DNA from: Lagopus muta
Taxonomy: Eukaryota; Chordata; Aves; Galliformes; Phasianidae
Assembly (NCBI RefSeq): GCF_023343835.1
Contig: NC_064437.1
Span: 26,635,001 to 26,699,000, forward strand
Reading direction: 5' to 3'
Length of the DNA: 64,000 nucleotides
Part shown: one piece after another, positions 14,041 to 26,287 of the stretch
Layout: each line of letters begins with the position of its first letter
Numbering within the stretch: the stretch's first letter is position 1
The notes under the pieces: generated by a model
The model's input: only the letters and a program-made list of their open reading frames with translations
Told to the model about the DNA's origin: nothing
Databases searched by the model: none
Position numbers and translations under genes: made by a program

Positions 14041-14100
14041 TGGCTTTTTTTGCTTCTTTTTCACATTTCAGAAGAAATGTTAAAAAAAAAAAAAAAGCCA
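14041..14100. repeat. T/A-rich inverted repeat with four-base loop
   Basis: tggctttttttgcttctttt followed by tcacatttc pairs with gaaatgt and the A-run ending agcca around an AGAA loop. The ends (tggc/gcca) and the loop-proximal acatttc/gaaatgt are perfect, and the middle is mostly T:A. Confidence 0.7.
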
Positions 14101-17100
14101 AGACATAAAGAATAGTTGACAGGTATTTGGGGGAAGCAAGCAATGGAGGCATTTCATGCCTCGCTGGCCAGGTTTAATCCAGGATAAATCCATGAGGACT
14201 GAAGCTTGCTGCCACCTGATGCTGTCTGCTGCTGGATGGGAAGCACATCTGGTGGTTTATTCCAGTCCTCGGGGTGCTTGTGGCCACCTTACAAACTCCT
14301 TCCTTGCATTTGATGCTTTCTGATGTTCTCACTGACCGTATTACTAAATTGCCTTGCATTTGATTAGTCCTCCCTAGGAAGGATTTTGTTGTGGATGCAA
14401 GACTGTGTGTTTGAGCTCATACTTTGAAGATCCTGCAAAATTCTTGTAGTGTGGAAGGCAGCTGTGGCTATAGCAAGATTGACAAATTGCCTATAATATA
14501 GAGTGTATTGTGCTCCTTAATGGACAGCTCTGCAGTAATTACTTATAGGAAAAGTTCTTTCACAGATCCTGTCATTATTCTTCTTATAACCTGAAGTGAA
14601 AGAATATAATACCCCCTTGACATTTTTTCCCCAGTGTTTTCTAATGTAACTGCATCATCTATGATTGTCTATTTTTGTTTTCCAGTCCAGTTCATCTTCC
14701 TGAACACAGTAACATATTGCACAGTTAATCTGCCATTTTTACATTTTTTACTCCTTTGAAAAGAGTATTCTTCCATCCTGTTTATTGGTGTGTTTGCAGA
14801 TGATCTCTGGAGATCAGAGCAGTTGGATTCTGCTCGAACTTTTGTGCTGCTCTTCAACCTTAGCCAAGTTTGAAGGCCTTTCTTGTGTTTTTTTTTTATC
14901 TCCTTATGGAGATCAAAGATGAAATGTATGGCTTCATATACCTAAAACACCCATGTGCAGCGTTCATATGGCTCTAAAATAGAAACTTTGAAAACACTTA
15001 AGATCCTCTTAATATACCCATCACAAAGACATCAACTGCTTTTTTGTTTCTTGATTTATAGTTTTACTTGGAAGCAGACAGTGAGATTTCTCCAAGTGGA
15101 GCATTGAGTTGTTACGTGTCTTTTTACTGTCGTGCCGCTGTTCAATTCCTGCTTTTATATAAATAATCTTTTTCTAACATAATGAACCAGACTTGGATTC
15201 TCTTTAAAATTTTCCACTCTGCTGACATCTGAATGCGAGAGGATTTCCCCTTTGCAGAGTTTTGTTTATATTTTTATTTCACTTTTTGGGCTTCAGTAGA
15301 GGTAATCTGTAAGGGAATTGGGGGAGCTTTCAAAACACGGGCTGCTTCCTGTCATTGTCTGGAGTCTTGAGCATTGTGGACTTCCACCTCCTTCCTGACT
15401 TTTGTTTCTGGCTCGATGGTGTTGTCTTTAAATAAGTTCAAATAAAAATAAATGTCATAGAGCTGGAAATAGAAACTAGTATCCTTAGATGCAGGTCTTT
15501 GCTGTCTGAGTACAATGCTCTAATAATAACAGGCCAACATAGTCTTAGAGGGTACTGAAGTGTTTACAGCCTGAATTTAATCCTGTCACCTTTCCCTGCA
15601 AGCAAACCCACTAAAGTCACTAGCAGCACTTCTTCTAGGAAGTTATATATAAACTGTGGCAACAGCCAAGCAGCAAGATCTCAGCAGTAAGGGATTTCTC
15701 TGTAGCTGAGGATGCTACTTCTGGAATTTGATAGAATGTTTAAAAAGGTACGGATCTAAATTACAGCAGATTGTGCTTTGATAATCTACATCACAGTGTG
15801 GCATCAGATGGTGTGACTATGTTGGATATGGCCCTCTGTAGACCCACAGTAAAAAAAACCAACATTGTAATAGTGCCTGAAGGTCACAGCTAGGGTTTGT
15901 ATCATCTTTTCCTGGAACCTTTGCAAGTGGGTGGAAGACTGTCTCAAAGAACATGATGAAAATGAAAAGGCAGCACAAGGGTAGCACAAACAATAGGAAG
16001 GAGGTAGGGCAAAGTCTGAAGGCAAATGCCAGCAAGATTTGTAGATCATTGGTGATATGCATCAATTGCAGGTTTAAACTTTTTCTAATGAGGGAAATGT
16101 TGTTGATGTCCCACAGGTACCTCATGTCATTGTTTTGAAATGCAGATGCATTTTGGCATCAAAATAAAGGTGTGTCTTGAAGGTGGATTTATCAGTTTGA
16201 AATGGTTACCGAGTGCATGTGGGTAACATGCAAAAGGAAAATCCTAGCTGTGCTAGGCACTGCTCTGTGAGAAGGAGCGTCAGCAGAGGTGAAAAGCTTC
16301 TAAAAGACAAAAATAAGGAGAGTCAGAGATCAGATTCTGAGGGATCTTAAAAGTGAATATTAAATAACTGTGGGAAAGCAAATCTTAACGCTACATTTCT
16401 ATGATTTGAACAGATCATAGAGGGCAGGAATATGAGGTTTGGAAAGCTCAGAGTTTGCAGTAAGCGGAAAACAAGTCGTAATTACATGAAGTGAAAGGTA
16501 GAAGCTGAGATGTTGTTAAAACAAGCTATATTCAGAAGCATGTTTAGAACCCAGTTTCTTAATCTAGAAGTATCCTGAGCAGGGAGAGGAGGTCTTAGCA
16601 CTGCAGTTATGTGTGCAAGGCGATCAAGAGGGAGAAGCGGATGTGGTACGTGGGTACTGGCTTAGGCTACTACAGTATCTGTGCTCACTCCAGTGTCAGA
16701 GGAAGCAGAAATGTAAGAGGGATGAGAGGGGGTGATGGGTATATGTCTGGGCCATTGGCTGTCAGAGGCTGGCACTGTATCTAACAAACATGACTGAGCA
16801 TCTTCCTTATCTGTGTAATGATCTAATTCAATTGTTGTGTTTTACAACAGAGAGAAACAGAATCGACTTTGAAAGCAAATGCATTTTAAAACTGCTTTTC
16901 CACTGTTTTCAAACAGGCACGGATTTCCTCCTCCAGCTACCTGGTTCTTAACAGCTTTAGTAGAGGAAAGCAGAAGAGCAACACACCTGAGCAACACTTT
17001 GAGCTGAAGTGCCTACACAGACTGCAGAAGGCAAGTCGCTGCTGTGCATCTCTGACTGTGCTGTATTTTAGGAGATGGAATGGCTAAAAAAATATAAATG

Positions 17101-19375
17101 AAAAACAAAGCAAAAGCCCCAAGCCCCAGCCTCCCCCAGCCTGGATTTTACTACGCTGCACTATAAAGATACCTTTTCTGATTTAGAGGTTTCTGTGTTT
17201 AAGACTGTGGTAGCTAATAAATCCCTGACATCTGAACTGTTGGGAAGCAGCGTGCACAATGAAACAATATTGTGGTTGCAGGGTGATCATAATATATATT
17301 TCTAAGGTTAGTTGTTCCACGTGTGTATTTAAAATTCTTTTGTTCTTTGCTTCTCCCTGTGAATCTAAACAGTGCTCAGATGAAAGCTGTGGAGTAGGAG
17401 TCTGACTTAATGGTGCCTACTTGGCTCTGTAGCAGGGCTATAAGAGGGTAATAAAATCCTTGTAGGATTTGATGAAATCAGATAGAATGAATGTAGCATT
17501 AAACAAAACAAAGGACCCACAGATAAGCTGAATTCTTGTTTCACTTCAATTATTTCCCTTTTAATCCAGTGAGAAGAAGAAAAAAGATGACAACTCTGCC
17601 TTTCTGTTGTTTGAGCACTGGGATAAAGGTAGGGTCAGTGCCCAAGCCAACTGGAAAATGAGATTCTTTCTCATGTTTTCACTCCAAGCTGAATTGAAGC
17701 CTATTTTCTGTTAGCTAGTGGGAATCCTTTGTTGGCTTGAATTAACAGCACTGCAATCAGAGAGCAGAGAACTGCACAGTATCCATCTTGCATGAAAGCT
17801 TGCAAGAATTTGTTGTAGATCTGGCTGAGAAGTCTGTCTGTGATGTCCAACAGCCTTCAGCATCCAGAAGAGCTCTCTTACATGACAGCACAGCAAGCTT
17901 CTTAAAATGGAGTCTGGGAATTCCTAAGGATTTTGGAATACACCCCACAGTACAAGAGGGCATATTAAAGCCATAATAAGGGTCACTTAGAATAAAATGA
18001 GACAAACTACAATGGTAATGCAAACATTTTTTGACTAATTTGTTCTTGTTTTAATGACCTCCTTGTGTTTGCGTGTAACTTGCAGAGATGCCAGGCTTTA
18101 TTTTGGGGTTCACAATGCACAATACTTTTTCAAGCTGATTTTCCTCATGTTTTAATCCTGAACTATAGAGTTAATTTTACTGGTTTGAATTATGATGTCT
18201 AGCATATATAATGCCTTTCAAAACATCGTTACTAAGATTTGCTATAGGAACAGCACTGAAATTGAAACTCCTCGCTTACTCTTTCTGGAAACTATGTATG
18301 CACAAAGTGAATGAGTCAAAATTAAGACATGCCATCTGATTATAACTCAATGGGTGGGAGGGACAAAGTCCTTGTGCTTTGAACTAGTTAGATATAAATA
18401 CAGAGCTAGCTGGCAAAGATCTGCTCAGAGGAATGGGAGGCCCCAGATAGTGGGAAGTACTCCCAGTATCCTAAATAATAGACATTTCAATATAATTATT
18501 AAGCCCAGTGTCCTCTTGGGAGAGATTAAAGGATAGCAGAGTGATGCAGACTTCTAAGGGAGGAAATATTTCTTTTCAGGGGGAAAAATGAGAGAAGACT
18601 CTAGAGTGAAAATTAAGGAGGTAGAAATCCTCATAGTCAACAGGGGTTTACACTGTTTAAGCATACTATTGCAGGGCCATAAAATTGCAGTATATCTGTA
18701 AGCAAAGCAAAGTGAAACAGAGCAGAAGGTGAACAGGAAGTTACATTTTGAGAGCTTGTTTAATCAAATAGTTCAATTTCTTGTTCTGGAAGCTGAAGCT
18801 TGCTAGAAATGAGCATGGAGGATGGCAAATAATTTAAGAGTGAGGAGGAGGACCGAGTACCAAGTAGCCAGTAATGAAAAATAACAAATTTTAAAACATA
18901 TTGAAAGCTAGAAGCTTCTTATGGAGAGCAGTTACGGCAAACAATAATTTGTTTTATGATGCTTTATAAGAGCTGTAGCAGAAAGCTCAGTATTTACAAT
19001 ACTGATGATGTTAAACAGAGAAGTTTGTGTGTGTGTAGGCGTAAAACAAGCAGGAGAATCAATCCCCTGGAAAAGGAAGAAATCAGTGAGCTCCCCTCTT
19101 TCTTCCTATTTTCTCCTTTATGGACACACTTGCCTATTCCCCTTGGAAGCAATAATAAGATAAAGGAACACTTAGGTCCCATTATTTACAGAACATAAGC
19201 AACTTTCACTTTGTTAATACCCAAAGAAGGATATATCCTAGGGCAGCTTTGGTTCAAGCACTGTGCAGTATCTCAATTTTTCAGTCATTACCTCTTCAGA
19301 GGTAAACACTTGACCTCTTGTAGCTCTTCTGTACCATCTTCTTTGCAAAGAAATTACTGAATGACATGTCTTGGA

Positions 19376-19610
19376 AGGGGAGCATCAGGCTGGGTGTTAG
19401 GAAAAGGTTCTGCACCAGAGGGTGGTGAGCATGGAACAGGCTTCTCAAGGCAGCTGGCAAAGCTCTGAGCTGCTGGAGCTCAAAAAGCATTTAGACAGTG
19501 CTCTCAGACGCAGGGCTTGGGTTAGGGTGGTGCTGTCTGGAGCCAGGAGTTGGACTCAGTGATCCTTGGGTGTCCCTTCTAACTCCCGATTATCTATCAT
19601 TCTGTGATTA
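19376..19610 (+). repeat. CR1 LINE 3' fragment
   Basis: Sense-orientation CR1 end: starts near agcatcaggctgggtgttag, includes gagttggactcagtgatcct and ends tatctatcattctgtgatta, the characteristic CR1 terminal octamer pattern. It is more diverged than the copy at 46511-46695. Confidence 0.85.
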
Positions 19611-22600
19611 CCACGTGATGTTTTGCTTGCTTTTACTTTTATGAGATGTGATCAAGTTACCACAAAAGGGTAATTTGCCATTCCTAGCCAGTTCCAATCT
19701 GGTTTCTATGCCTAATCTACCAGCTGAGCAGGGATATGCAGATGCAGGGGCATCTGCATAATCCACGTCTCCATGTGACCAGAGTCACCAGGCAGCCCTG
19801 GAGCTCAGCTGCATGCCACGCTCAGACCTGTCTGACCACGACCCAGGAGGACTGATGGGGAACCACTCTCCTCTCCAACCTCAAATACTTTTAGACCGCT
19901 CCTGTTTCATCATTTTTCAGACATCTTGCAACATGAAAGTTTTGTTAATGAAGCTTACAGGGCTGGGCATTTTGGTCTGCTCTTTTATGGTGCCGCTTAT
20001 TTTATTACTATACATACAGACCTAATGCTTTCTGGATAGACACATCTTCTGTTTTCAGTCTTCATAACTTCTTGTTGGAGGAGGAGTAATAGTTTCTCTT
20101 AGTTCTCTGTAGGCACTGGGGTTGATTCTGGTCTCAAGGCAGTGTAAACTGGGAGAAATGGAGTTGACATCAGGAGAATTATCCACGATCACACTAGTAC
20201 TTGCAAAATGACTTTTTTCATATGATTAAAGCATTAATGCAGAATGTTTTAAAAATGTTCAAATGCAGCCCTTGGGCTTGGCTCAAAGGTGGATTTTTTG
20301 GAAAGTTTGAGCAAAAACATTTCATCCATGTGTGAGTGTGAGGAGAGTGGAAAACTATTTTTCCCTTCTGTAAAGCCTTTTTTCTTTTGAACAGTTCTGC
20401 AGCAGAGTGGCTGAGGCCTGTATGTTAAAATTTGGCATTGAAATAGCTGTAGCTGCAAAATGTCTTGGTTTTGGCTTTTATTTGACTGAGTTAAGAGCCT
20501 TAGAAAATATCATGTACTCAGCATGCATTTCAGGATTTCGTTTCCTTCCGCGAAGGTTGTGAAGGATGCAGTCAAGAAGATTTGCAGTGAACAAGCACCT
20601 GAGCATGGCACAAAACCAGAGAAAGAGACAGCTTTGAAGCAGCAGGGATGCGTGGAGTTAGGAGAGGAGCAGAAAGCCTTGTACAGCATTTACCTAAAGA
20701 ATGGTCTTGGTGAGTTTGGTGATACGTGTGACTGAGACTCAAGCTCCTAGGAGCCCCTGCTCTTAGGGGTTGTTCCATAGATCTGGAGGTTCCTGCAGGC
20801 CAGGTAGGGGGCAGGTTTGAGATCAAACTCAGGTCCTGCAGCACTGCTTACACTCCTCTGGAATCAAAAGGTTCAGGGGAGGTGAAATAAAATATGCCTG
20901 TGCTTCTCTATATGATGTTGCAAGGGGTACATTTTGACGGTGACGTGCCCACAGTTTTGCAAGCAGCATTGCTTTGAAGTCTTAACAAACAGAAGTTTAT
21001 GCACTTGCTGTTCTTGAACGAAATAGATATGCCACTCAGATCTAAGATTGTACAAAAGCACGCCATACCCTATTGGGCAGCATAGTCTGTGAAATCGTGC
21101 ATGCTTATCTAATTGCAATCACATGTGAAATGAGAGGCCAAGGGAAGGCTGCATGTGCTTCCTCAGCTACACAGTTTTTTGACTTAGCGTTGTTAATTAT
21201 GCAGCCTTATGAATCATTAATTTAGTTTTGTGTATGGGAGCTCTGCTGAATTTCCTCTGGCATTTTACAATGAAACTGGTTAGTATTTCCAATTGCTTGA
21301 AGGTCTCTATTTAGCTTAGTGTCAATGAAGACAGAGAACAATGAACTTGTATCTGATTCTTTATTGAGCTGCTACTGCGTTGTTGCTTACATCTTTTAAC
21401 ACTGGCCAGGAGTAAGGATTGCAAAGGTTGCAGGCAGTGGAAGATCAGGCATTCAGTATATAATCTGACATTTCTTTGATTAGTGGTTTGAAACTCAGAT
21501 TTAATTCTTGATCCCAATGATTTTTCTTCTCAGCTGACACGTAGTGACAGTGCATGTCATTTATTTAAAGAATGCAAATATCCAAATGAATTTATTTTCA
21601 GCTAAGGAAGGCAGAGGACCTGACTCACCTTTGTTACCTTTACATCAGCATGTGGTGTGTGCAAAGCTCTGCCTATGTACTGGTGGAAATGACTGCATTA
21701 GGTGTATGGCTGAGAGCTGCTCTGAGAGGTCAAGGACCTCTAGCATAGGTGAGACTGTAGCACACTGGATGTTGAGCTGATCCAAAGGACTCCCTGGCAA
21801 GCTGTGTAATTAACTGGACAGCAGGAGCAGAGGTGTACTAGATGTAAAGAAGCATTAGCAGGTGATTTTCATATGGTAGGTGTAGTAAACAGCAGCCAAA
21901 CTACAGTTCGGAGACCACAATCATTAAAGCAATATGAAACTTGTGTTTGCATTTCTACAGTCTGCATGGTGTGGCCTTTTAGCTCACCTGCACATGAATT
22001 TTCTTAGCTTTTAAAATATCTTCAACCTCAAGAACTGCAGCACCTGTTACTTATCAAAAGAGGGCATGTGGCTATAAACATAAAACAAGAACTAAATGCG
22101 GTTTTAAAGAAGCCAGACCAATAATAATTAATGAGATAGCCTTAATAGACACAGTATTTGGTTCCTTCTGCAGACATGCACGTCTAATGCACCAGCCATT
22201 GCTGGGGTGCCTCCTTGAACATGCTTTATTCTGCATCATTTACTACAGAATGAACACAAAGATTGTCTTGTGAAATCCCTTCCTCCAATTTACAGTTGCA
22301 CATCATTCGGGCAGTGTCTTCAGGTGGTAACCTTAAGGTGTGCAGGTCTCTGGTACCTGCCTCCTTTTCCCTTAGCTACGTGATTCCTTTCTCACGCAGA
22401 CGCTGCTGTAATTCTTACATCACCTGGTTACTTTGCCCTTTTCCTGCACTCTTCTGAACGTTTTCTTTTCTTGGATGTCTCTGACTTCTGTTTCCTCTGC
22501 ACCTTCTGTTAGGCCCCTAGCAGAAGCAGTGAGACTAACCGTTCTTATTTCCCAGCTGGTCTGTAGGTCTTTTGCTTGGTCTTCTTATGAAAGCGCCTGC

Positions 22601-23708
22601 ATGCCAGCTGTAGCAGCAGCTGTAAACAAGTAAAAATCATCACTCTCTGACTGGCTTATTTCTCTGTGGACGATGGACAAGTTCTGGTTGGGCTGTCAGT
22701 GATCAATGCTCTGCAGTTTGAGAATTTTCCAGGCCCTCACATTTCACTGTGAGAAGCGTGAGGTTGCACTCCCAATCTGTATTTCTTTCCTGCTGTAAGG
22801 GGGAGGGAGGACACACTCAGATGTACGAGAGGAACGATTCTGATTCTGCAGGAAGGGCAGACGCAGGGCTGATTATGGCAGCAATGTCATTATTGCATGT
22901 GAACGTGATTTCCCAATGAAACGCGGTGTGACCGTGAGTGTGGTTCATTGGTGCACATCAGTTTCATGATGCAGGTCTGCTGACAGCAATACAGCAGTTC
23001 TGGTGAACCAAGTTGCAGGCTGTTCTTTACTTTTTAATGCTTCCTGCTGTCCTTGAAGCCTTTACAGAACATCTTTTAGATTAATCAGAGGCTGCTTTGT
23101 CTTTGTGTTTTCCTGTGCTTTTTGATGATCTCCTGATCTTAAATAAGCTGTGGAACAGTACATAATTGTCTTAGAATGTGACCAAATAAAGTACAACGTG
23201 TGCTTTTCTCCCCTTTCCAGCATTAGTCTGTGTTTGCATCTAAGGTAGAGTTTTAGTGTATTCCTTACATTCTGCAAGACCAGAACAAATATATATATGC
23301 ATAAACAGGCATGTATGTTTTGGTAAAACCTGATGACTGAGAATGTGATTGCTGGTTTCTCTGCAATGCAGTGTTGGATGAAATGCTCACGGGGAGAAGA
23401 CTCAGTCCTATGGTGGTTGGAGGCTGCAATTCATCTTGATTTCAGAGTCTAGGCTTCAGTTCATAGAAAAAAAATAAGACTTTAGTTCCTTTGATGTGAA
23501 TGTTCTAGGCTTGTGCTGAAGTAAGGCTAGTGCTTGAATGCTTTTCTAACTGGTGGGGACTGAAGTAAGATTAAATGAGTTTCTCAGACTGAGTTGCATT
23601 GTGTGCTATCCTGGCCATGTTGCTTGCAGTTTTTACCTTCCAGCTAAACCTTTTAATGGAAGCAGCTTCCAGAAGCTTAATCATGTAAACTGATTTATGG
23701 GGATAAAT

Positions 23709-23734
23709 AAAAAAAACAAAACAAAACAAAACAA
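23709..23734 (+). repeat. (CAAAA)n simple repeat
   Basis: An A-run followed by three full caaaa units and a partial one. Confidence 0.9.
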
Positions 23735-26086
23735 CCCTAGACTCAGATTTAAATCAAGTAAATACTGGAGGCTTCCACAAGGGCTAAGCTACTTTAATAC
23801 TGAGAGGTTTTTCTTTTTTCAATTTGCCTCCTCCTTAAAGAGCAACAACTCTTTGTGCAAACAATGAATTGTCAAGCCAATTCTGATATTTCCTTCCCAG
23901 GCCAGTTGTCTGAGGACACAACAGACCCGAGCGTCCCACTGGATATGTACCATCTTAAAGGCTCACTGTGAAATTTGTTGAGCTGGGGAAGCTCAGTGAG
24001 ATCATCTGGCACTCCTTCCTAACAGCCTCTGCCTGATGCTTGCTGGTGACCAAGCCTGGAAATGCCATCTGTGAGAGGCTTCTGCCTCACCTTGGATGGA
24101 AAGTGCTGAGCTTGTCCCTCCGTGAGAAGGTGTTCCCTAAGGACCTACTCTGAAATTTGTAATTCCATGGAAGCTAAATTGGGTCAAATGTTTGTGCTTC
24201 TTCCCAATGCTTTAACTCACTGCCATTTTCTTGCTTTTAGAGAAGCAGTTAGAAAAAAACCTACCCTTTCTTTTTTTTGTGTGTGTATGCGTATGATTGC
24301 TCTCCAAAGTAATGGTGGTGGCACCAGAACATCATGATAATCCTTTCAGTACAGGATAATTATTTGGCTTTACTGCTGTATCCCTTGTAGCTGGATATCC
24401 ATTTTCCTTTGCTAACATATGCTTGTCCTATTCAGTAGCAATTTGTTCTGAAAATGCTTGCATGCCTGCTGGGCAAGCTACATGAATTCAGTGCAGATTC
24501 CTTTTTTGCACCTAAAAATTATTATGTAGAAAATCATTTGCAAAATCTAAGGCATTCAGAAGGCTGTGTGCAGTTTTTCCAGGAGAAGCTGAGGGACATT
24601 GGAAAAATTAGACTTTAATTTGTAGGGCACAATAAATTTTATTCAGATGAATAAGTCTGTATCTGCCTCAGCACATTCTGGATTACTTCAGTATTACACA
24701 AACAAACTAATTGCACAGCCTGCAAAATAATCACATCTGTTCATCTGTAACAACACAGCTCAGTCTTGGTTTCATGGCTTAAAATAATGTTCCTTGCTTT
24801 CCTCTGCTTCCTCATATTACCAGCTGCAAGTCTCTCTGAACCAGCATGGCTCCTGAGGTAATTGGTACTAACACTTGTGTATAAAGATGTCAAAATGCAG
24901 GAAAGTGGAACTCTCTCCTTCAATTCTTAGCTCTTTGACTAAATTGGCTAGGTCCAAAAAGGAAGGAAAACCAAACAAGAGCAGGTGGCTCTACAGCCAG
25001 CCGGAGAGCCAACCTAAAGTAGCTTTTTAAGGTCTTTTGAGATCCTTGTTTTAGCAGCTCGTGCTTGTAGAGTGTGGGCAGAGCAGTGCTTGTAAACGTA
25101 GGCAGGCTTGTCTGCAAGCAAGGGACTCCCACACTGGAAAAAGAAGGATGTTTTGCTTAGTCTTCATTGAGATGGGAGGTGGGAAATAAATAAATAGATA
25201 ATCTAGTCATTATAGCATCAGTATGAGAAGTTTTTCTTGCTGGGTAGCAGACAGGTGCCCCAGAGGCTGAGCTGGAAGCACTGTTCCCAGGCAGAAGTCT
25301 CATCCCCTCGTTAGCAGGTGACAGAAGCACCGAGCCCGTGTCTTGCAGGGCAGCGCACCAGGCAGGGCCTCCTGCTCTGTGTGTTCAAACTTAACACTGC
25401 GCTGTCATGCGGTGGAGGCACAGCCAGCAGTCTTCTAGAGGCTGTTAAGATGGTCAGTGTTGGGCTGACCAAAGAGGAGACCATCAGTGCGTGTTCTCAC
25501 TTTGCACGGGCAGGAGCAGGACGGAGTCATTTTTTGAGGCGGGACAGATGAGATGAGAGTGGCCAGGATTTTTTTCCTAACGTCAGTCGTGCAGGTCAGA
25601 GGGGGGTAGGAACGCTTCTCCCGTCACACTGAACCTTATCTCAATCCCGCTCCCCTCTGTGTCCGGCGGTGAGGAGGTTCTCCTGCCGCCGCCGGTGCCG
25701 CCCGCTCGGTCCCGGGCCGGCTGCGCACGGGATGCTGGCACCTCAGCGGGCCGGGCTCCGCCGGCAGCCGCGCTTTGCTAATAGCTACGTTCCATTTCCT
25801 CGCTTCGCAACTTGTAGCAATAAGTTTCTGAAGCGAAACCCGTCTCCAAATCCAGCCACGCGCACGCGTTTGTTTTACACCCGAACGGCTCGGCGATGCC
25901 CGCCCTGCCCCGCAGCCCCGCCCGCGGGGTCCCGCCGAGCCCTTTGTCCCCGCACCGCTCGGATGGACGCCGTCACGCTCGCGGGGCCGCCGCGATCCCG
26001 CCGCTCCGCGCAGGCAAACGGCGCTCGGCTCGGCCCCGCCGGGGGCTTCCTGTTGGCGGCGGGGCCGGGCGGCTCGGGGCCGGGCC

Positions 26087-26097
26087 GGGGCGGGGCC
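26087..26097 (+). promoter_or_regulatory. Sp1/KLF GC box
   Basis: A perfect GGGGCGGGGCC motif lies about 165 bp upstream of the RGL1 start codon inside the CpG island. Such boxes commonly set the start zone of TATA-less promoters. Occupancy is inferred from sequence only. Confidence 0.6.
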
Positions 26098-26226
26098 TGG
26101 CGCCGCCGCCCGCCCTCCCGCCTCCCGCGCGGAGCGGAGCGGAGCCCAGGGGCCGCGCGGCTCGGGCCGGCCCGCGGCGGCGGCCGCTGACGGAGAGGAG
26201 CGGCGTCGGCGCCCGGCGGCTGCGGC

Positions 26227-26283
26227 ATGTCCCGTCGAGGCGCCCGAGAAGGAACTGAGAATGAGATTGCCGTGGAAAGCTAA
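26227..26283 (+). promoter_or_regulatory. uORF overlapping the RGL1 start codon
   Basis: An ATG at 26227 (G at -3, T at +4: adequate context) opens an 18-codon frame ([18 protein letters not shown]) that ends at TAA 26281-26283. It is offset by one base from the RGL1 frame and runs 20 bases past the RGL1 ATG at 26261. Ribosomes initiating here would bypass the main start, so it could reduce RGL1 translation. Whether it is in the transcript depends on the start site, which I cannot determine. Confidence 0.6.
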
Positions 26284-26287
26284 AATG
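26261..26287 (+). CDS. RGL1: RGL1 coding exon 1 (MRLPWKAKM)
   Basis: The start ATG at 26261 has A at -3, a good initiation context, and opens a nine-codon coding segment that ends at the donor gtaacc (26288). The peptide MRLPWKAKM resembles the N-terminus I recall for the 768-residue mammalian isoform (MKLLWQAKM), differing at three positions. The exon lies inside the CpG island, so it is the first exon of the isoform transcribed from this promoter. The intron leaves in phase 0. The transcription start was not determined; the 5' UTR probably begins somewhere in 26100-26220. A short out-of-frame uORF overlaps this start codon. Confidence 0.88.

Larger units (their letters stand above)
1..25659. 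other. Gene-free region upstream of the CpG island; probably intron of a longer RGL1 isoform
   Basis: About 25.7 kb without any exon I can recognise on either strand. Open frames here do not exceed chance and show no domain. Contents seen are CR1 fragments at 2345-2405, 4904-5147 and 19376-19610, a MIR-like remnant near 7205-7300, a hairpin at 852-930, an inverted repeat at 14041-14100 and short simple repeats. In mammals RGL1 has a far-upstream alternative first exon near ARPC5, and APOBEC4 lies in the resulting first intron. By analogy this stretch may be transcribed as intron, but that is inference. Confidence 0.5.

Noticed and set aside
25669..26258. Open frames of 117-173 codons on both strands in the CpG island
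   Set aside because: Composition-driven: Arg/Pro/Gly/Ala-rich in every frame, with several overlapping frames open at once. The recognised RGL1 start explains the locus.
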